Source: Lysobacterales bacterium
GTDB taxonomy: Bacteria > Pseudomonadota > Gammaproteobacteria > Xanthomonadales > SZUA-5
DNA length: 64,000 bases
NCBI GenBank assembly: GCA_022844135.1
Contig: JALHMG010000012.1
Span: 43,657-107,656 of the forward strand
Direction: 5' to 3'
Below, in pieces: positions 61,369 to 64,000 of the stretch. A model generated the notes under the pieces. It was not told where the DNA came from. It saw only the letters and a list, made by a program, of their open reading frames with translations, and did not search any database. Every line of letters begins with the position of its first letter. Positions within the stretch are counted from its first letter, which is position 1. A program made the position numbers and the translations under genes.

Positions 61369-61445
61369 TGGCGGGCCCGGAGGGACTCGAACCCCCGACC
61401 ACCTGGTTCGAAGCCAGGTGCTCTATCCAACTGAGCTACGGACCC
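61369..61445 (-). tRNA. tRNA-Arg (anticodon TCG)
   Basis: On the minus strand the acceptor arm GGGTCCG pairs with CGGGCCC, followed by discriminator G and an encoded CCA. The D arm is GCTCAGTTGGATAGAGC, the anticodon stem-loop is CCTGG CTTCGAA CCAGG with anticodon TCG, and the T arm has GGTTCGAGTCC. Total 77 bases. It reads CGA codons (and other CGN codons after A/U wobble). Its 3' end points toward the Tc locus. Confidence 0.96.
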
Positions 61446-61494
61446 GCACTAACGAGAGCATAGCTTCTTTTTCTGCCTCACGGTCGTCGTCAGG

Positions 61495-61528
61495 CAACCG
61501 ACAACCAAGAACCAAGACCTAAGAACCG
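61495..61528. repeat. Intergenic ACCAAGAACC-type repeat
   Basis: Tandem copies of an AACCAAGA/ACCTAAGAACC word between tRNA-Arg and the permease gene. It belongs to the same family as the inverted repeats at 50-130 and 16983-17133, here with one arm only. Confidence 0.45.
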
Positions 61529-61613
61529 CCCTCAACCCCTACCCATCTGCCGCACCTTGCTATAGCCTCGCTGCTTCTTTGCAATGCGGGGCGCACGGGC
61601 AATGGCCAGCCAG

Positions 61614-63146
61614 ATGTTTTCGAGGAAATCGATCCAGTCGATCATCGCCGACTCGCAGAAAAGCGAGCTCAAGCGCACGTTGACGGCCTGGAACCTGGTG
61701 AGCCTGGGTATCGGTGCAATCATCGGTGCCGGTATCTTCGTCATGACCGGCGATGCGGCGGCGAATTACGCCGGGCCCGCGGTCATGATCTCGTTTGCGT
61801 TAGCGGGCCTGGTTTGTGCGGTCGCCGGTTTGTGCTACGCCGAACTTGCCTCGACGATGCCGGTCTCCGGTTCGGCTTATACCTATGCCTACGGAACCAT
61901 GGGCGAGGTGTTCGCCTGGGCGATGGGCTGGTTGCTGTTGCTCGAATACGGTATCGCGGCGTCCACCGTGGCGGCCGGCTGGACTGGGTACATCGTCGAA
62001 ATCCTCAAGGACTTCGGACTTGTCATCCCCTCGGTTTTGACGAGCGCGTCGGTGGTGGTCAAGGAAGTTGCACTCGCGGACGGCACGATACAACTGCAAT
62101 CGGCCATCGAGCCGCAGCTTAATCTGGTTGGCGCCTTCGGCATCTTGCTCGTCACTTCGCTGCTGGTCATCGGCGTCAGCGAATCGGCCAAGTTCACCAA
62201 CATCGCGGTAATCATCAAGGTCGGCGTCCTGCTCGCCTTCATCGGTATCGGCCTGGTGTACGTCAATCCCGACAACTGGACGCCATTTGTGCCGGAGAAC
62301 GACGGCAAGGCCTGGAATCACTTCGGCTGGATGGGCGTGGCTTACGCCTCGACAATTATCTTCTTCGCCTACGTCGGCTTCGAGGGTGTGTCGACCGCGG
62401 CAGGCGAGGCCAAGAATCCGCAAAAGGATCTGCCGCTCGGTATTCTGGGTTCGCTGGTGATATGCACCGTGATTTACATGCTCGTGGCGCTCGTGTTGAC
62501 GGGCGTCGTGTCTTACACCGAGCTCGGCGTGTCGGCACCGATTGCGGTGGCGATCAACGCGATGAACCCAACCTGGGCGCAGATCCCGTGGCCGTTCGTC
62601 GAAGGTGGCACGCTCAACGCCTTCTCGTTCCTGATCAAGATTGGCGCGATCATGGGTCTGTCGAGCGTGATGCTGGTGCTGTGCTACGCGCAAACGCGCG
62701 TGTTCTACCAAATGAGCAAGGACGGCCTCGTCCCAGAAGTCTTCGGTCGCATTCACTCAAAGTTCCGCACGCCGGCGTCCGGCACCACGCTGCTGGGCAT
62801 CCTGATCGCAATTGCTGCCGCTACTCTGCCGCTGAATCTGCTGGGCTCGCTGGTATCGCTCGGTACCGCGGCAGCCTTCGGCATCGTGTGCCTGTCGGTC
62901 ATTTATCTGCGCAAGACCGCACCCGATATCCACCGCCCATTCCGCGTGCCGTTTTATCCAGTGCTGCCAATCCTGGGCGTGGTCTTGTGCCTGGGCATCA
63001 TCAGCCTGATCTTCCTCGACAAGTTGACTAAGTTCCTGGCCGGCAACTGGGCACCCATGGCGATCCTGGTCAGCTATTTCGCGATCGGCGTGTTGGTTTA
63101 CGCTGTCTATGGCCGCAAGAATTCGCGATTGGCGAAAGGCGGCTGA
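61614..63146 (+). CDS. APC-superfamily amino-acid permease (cationic amino-acid transporter type)
   Basis: A 510-residue inner-membrane protein with about 12-14 helices. ATG 61614 gives MFSRKSIQSIIADSQKSELKRTL, matching the usual N-terminus of YfnA/CAT-like permeases; ATGs at 61602 and 61584 are alternatives. The helix 1 signature GIGAIIGAGIFVMTG is the unwound substrate site. FFAYVGFEGVSTAAGEAKNPQKDLP in helix 6 and the following loop is the family consensus. It imports amino acids by proton symport or exchange; Arg/Lys are typical for the CAT group, but that is not proven here. A hairpin follows the stop. Confidence 0.92.
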   Translation: MFSRKSIQSIIADSQKSELKRTLTAWNLVSLGIGAIIGAGIFVMTGDAAANYAGPAVMISFALAGLVCAVAGLCYAELASTMPVSGSAYTYAYGTMGEVFAWAMGWLLLLEYGIAASTVAAGWTGYIVEILKDFGLVIPSVLTSASVVVKEVALADGTIQLQSAIEPQLNLVGAFGILLVTSLLVIGVSESAKFTNIAVIIKVGVLLAFIGIGLVYVNPDNWTPFVPENDGKAWNHFGWMGVAYASTIIFFAYVGFEGVSTAAGEAKNPQKDLPLGILGSLVICTVIYMLVALVLTGVVSYTELGVSAPIAVAINAMNPTWAQIPWPFVEGGTLNAFSFLIKIGAIMGLSSVMLVLCYAQTRVFYQMSKDGLVPEVFGRIHSKFRTPASGTTLLGILIAIAAATLPLNLLGSLVSLGTAAAFGIVCLSVIYLRKTAPDIHRPFRVPFYPVLPILGVVLCLGIISLIFLDKLTKFLAGNWAPMAILVSYFAIGVLVYAVYGRKNSRLAKGG

Positions 63147-63153
63147 GAATGTT

Positions 63154-63186
63154 CGGGTCAAAGTTTCCTGCGGAAACTTTGACCCG
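63154..63186 (+). terminator. Hairpin downstream of the permease gene
   Basis: Perfect 15-bp stem CGGGTCAAAGTTTCC / GGAAACTTTGACCCG with loop TGC, starting 8 bases after the permease stop. There is no T-run, but the length and position suit a transcript end. Confidence 0.65.
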
Positions 63187-63206
63187 GCTAGAAGCTGGGC
63201 AGGCCT

Positions 63207-63235
63207 GCGCAGCGAAAGCTTGGTTTTCGCTGCGC
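63207..63235. repeat. Second hairpin before the Nudix gene
   Basis: An 11-bp stem GCGCAGCGAAA / TTTCGCTGCGC with a 7-base loop lies 20 bases after the first hairpin. The tandem pair suggests either a dispersed palindromic repeat or a double terminator. Confidence 0.45.
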
Positions 63236-63332
63236 GTCGAGGCTCGGTCCTCGCGGTAGCCTTTTAAGGGCGATTGGTCGGTTCCACAACAGGCCGACGA
63301 GAACGGCCTTCGGACAAACTGCCCAGCCATTG

Positions 63333-63863
63333 ATGGACACCCTCACAGCTCTGCAAAACTATCTTGATCGGAATCCGGCAGAGCTCGACGTCGTCGAGCG
63401 CTTTACGCGATTTCTGTCGAGCGGTACCGATGTGTTTCACCGCACACGTCTCGATGGCCATTTCACCGCGTCGTGCTGGCTGGTCTCGCCCGATCGCAGA
63501 TCGGTGCTGTTGACGCACCATCGCAAGCTCGGCCGCTGGCTACAGCTCGGCGGTCACGCCGATGGCGACAGCAATCTCGCCCGCGTCGCATCAAAAGAGG
63601 GCGCCGAGGAATCTGGCATCGAAGGACTGTTGGTGTTGCCGGACATCTTTGACTTGGATGCGCACACGATTCCAGCACGTACCAATGAGCCTGAGCACAC
63701 ACACTGGGATGTACGTTTCGTCGTGCTTGCGCCGAGCTTGAAGTTTCGAACCTCCGACGAATCGCACGCACTGGCATGGCGCCCAATCAGCGAACTCGCC
63801 CTCAGCAGCGACGAGTCGATCAATCGCATGGCGCGCAAGTGGCGTGCGCAAGAAGGCTTCTGA
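63333..63863 (+). CDS. Nudix hydrolase
   Basis: A 176-residue Nudix-fold protein from ATG 63333 (TTG 63330 is possible). The Nudix box reads GGHADGDSNLARVASKEGAEESG, so the first Glu is replaced by Asp or Ser and REVxEE becomes KEGAEE; the two metal-binding Glu of the EExG end are kept. The front strand has CWLVSPDRRSVLLTHHRKLGRWLQLGG and the back VRFVVLAPSLKF with a final WRPISEL. It could hydrolyse nucleoside-diphosphate derivatives, but the altered box makes activity uncertain. Cytoplasmic; a single-gene unit after two hairpins. Confidence 0.85.
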   Translation: MDTLTALQNYLDRNPAELDVVERFTRFLSSGTDVFHRTRLDGHFTASCWLVSPDRRSVLLTHHRKLGRWLQLGGHADGDSNLARVASKEGAEESGIEGLLVLPDIFDLDAHTIPARTNEPEHTHWDVRFVVLAPSLKFRTSDESHALAWRPISELALSSDESINRMARKWRAQEGF

Positions 63864-63889
63864 TCATGCGCAACAAGCGCATCTAGTGT

Positions 63890-63918
63890 TTAATTGCAGA
63901 AGTAATCGATAGTACAAT
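63890..63918 (+). promoter_or_regulatory. Possible sigma-70 promoter of the edge gene
   Basis: TTAATT (63890-63895), a 17-base spacer and TACAAT (63913-63918, five of six matches to TATAAT). It lies 33 bases before the start of the edge gene. The -35 match is poor. Confidence 0.35.
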
Positions 63919-63923
63919 ATCTT

Positions 63924-63946
63924 CCCGCATACTCACATGCGGGAGG
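63924..63946 (+). promoter_or_regulatory. Hairpin overlapping the ribosome-binding site of the edge gene
   Basis: CCCGCAT (63924-63930) and ATGCGGG (63937-63943) form a perfect 7-bp stem with a 6-base loop. The ribosome-binding site GGGAGG (63941-63946) shares three bases with the stem. Such structures limit transposase translation in several insertion sequences. Confidence 0.4.
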
Positions 63947-63950
63947 CATC

Positions 63951-64000
63951 ATGGCTCGTGTTGCAGTGGCTTTGAACTGCTCGCCTGAAGTTCGTGCTGA
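63951..64000 (+). CDS. 5' end of a probable IS630-type transposase gene (partial at window edge)
   Basis: Seventeen codons are visible: MARVAVALNCSPEVRA and an incomplete next codon. The pattern MAR-x-(A)V ... L-S/C-x-E-x-R-A resembles the start of IS630-family transposases, which open with a short leader before a helix-turn-helix. GGGAGG lies 5 bases upstream. CTAGTGT at 63883-63889 may mark the element's left end; the MITE-like element at 1514 begins with the same seven bases. The call rests on very little sequence. Confidence 0.4.
   Translation, partial: MARVAVALNCSPEVRA

Noticed and set aside
1..64000. CRISPR arrays, prophage structural clusters, rRNA genes and a replication origin
   Set aside because: No regular spaced repeats, no capsid/terminase genes, no rRNA sequence and no DnaA-box cluster were seen. 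The phage-like parts are only beta modules inside TcA.

Overview
This GC-rich window looks like a Gammaproteobacterium, most likely close to Xanthomonadales/Lysobacterales. The core block yhbY < > rlmE-ftsH-folP is the gene order familiar from gammaproteobacteria. Secreted proteins carry the C-terminal VFANGFE tail, and there is a lysyl-endopeptidase-type protease, a DUF3011 protein and an LpxL-type acyltransferase. No ribosomal marker is present, so the placement is an inference.

Layout. 1-1482: sugar/nucleoside kinase plus NTF2-like operon on the minus strand. 1514-1916: a MITE-like palindrome beside a dead VOC-family gene. 1922-10643: a tightly coupled operon for an outer-membrane redox module (HbpS/GlcG-like lipoprotein, outer-membrane beta-barrel, DUF559 nuclease-like protein, ten-heme cytochrome c with LVIVD repeats, small secreted protein) that ends inside a second palindromic element. 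11092-16934: methyltransferase, small secreted proteins, NrtR-like regulator, a frameshifted endonuclease I-type nuclease, Mth938-like protein and YhbY. 17140-20973: rlmE-ftsH-small membrane protein-folP. 21125-31567: glutathione transferase, secreted serine protease, L-2-hydroxyglutarate oxidase-like enzyme, ABC exporter, a GGDEF/EAL protein with its coupled partner, and a TPR protein. 32020-39986: DUF3011 protein, CHAD protein, acyltransferase, FadL-type porin, extracellular nuclease and glutathione peroxidase. 40022-41235: gene debris including a broken GNAT toxin. 41236-61086: a toxin-complex (Tc) locus. 61369-64000: tRNA-Arg(TCG), amino-acid permease, Nudix protein and the start of a probable IS630-type transposase.

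The most interesting region is the Tc locus. A fused TcB-TcC protein with a 247-residue unrecognised C-terminal cargo is followed by a very long TcA (3252 residues) that carries inserted beta-rich modules. Then come two paralogous Cys-rich proteins with the same eight-cysteine spacing. One has an apparently intact Hint (hedgehog/intein-type) domain, a degenerate zincin-like region and an Ig-like tail; the other has an apparently dead Hint domain. A zinc-ribbon protein closes the set. Strong ribosome-binding sites and short gaps suggest co-expression. The 3' end of the tRNA-Arg gene faces this block, which fits an acquired island, but no integrase or flanking repeat was found.

The second notable region is the redox operon, where a DUF559 nuclease-like gene is translationally coupled between a beta-barrel and a multiheme cytochrome. 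Coordinates for starts were chosen from signal peptides, ribosome-binding sites and overlaps. All functional names rest on motif reading, without database searches.
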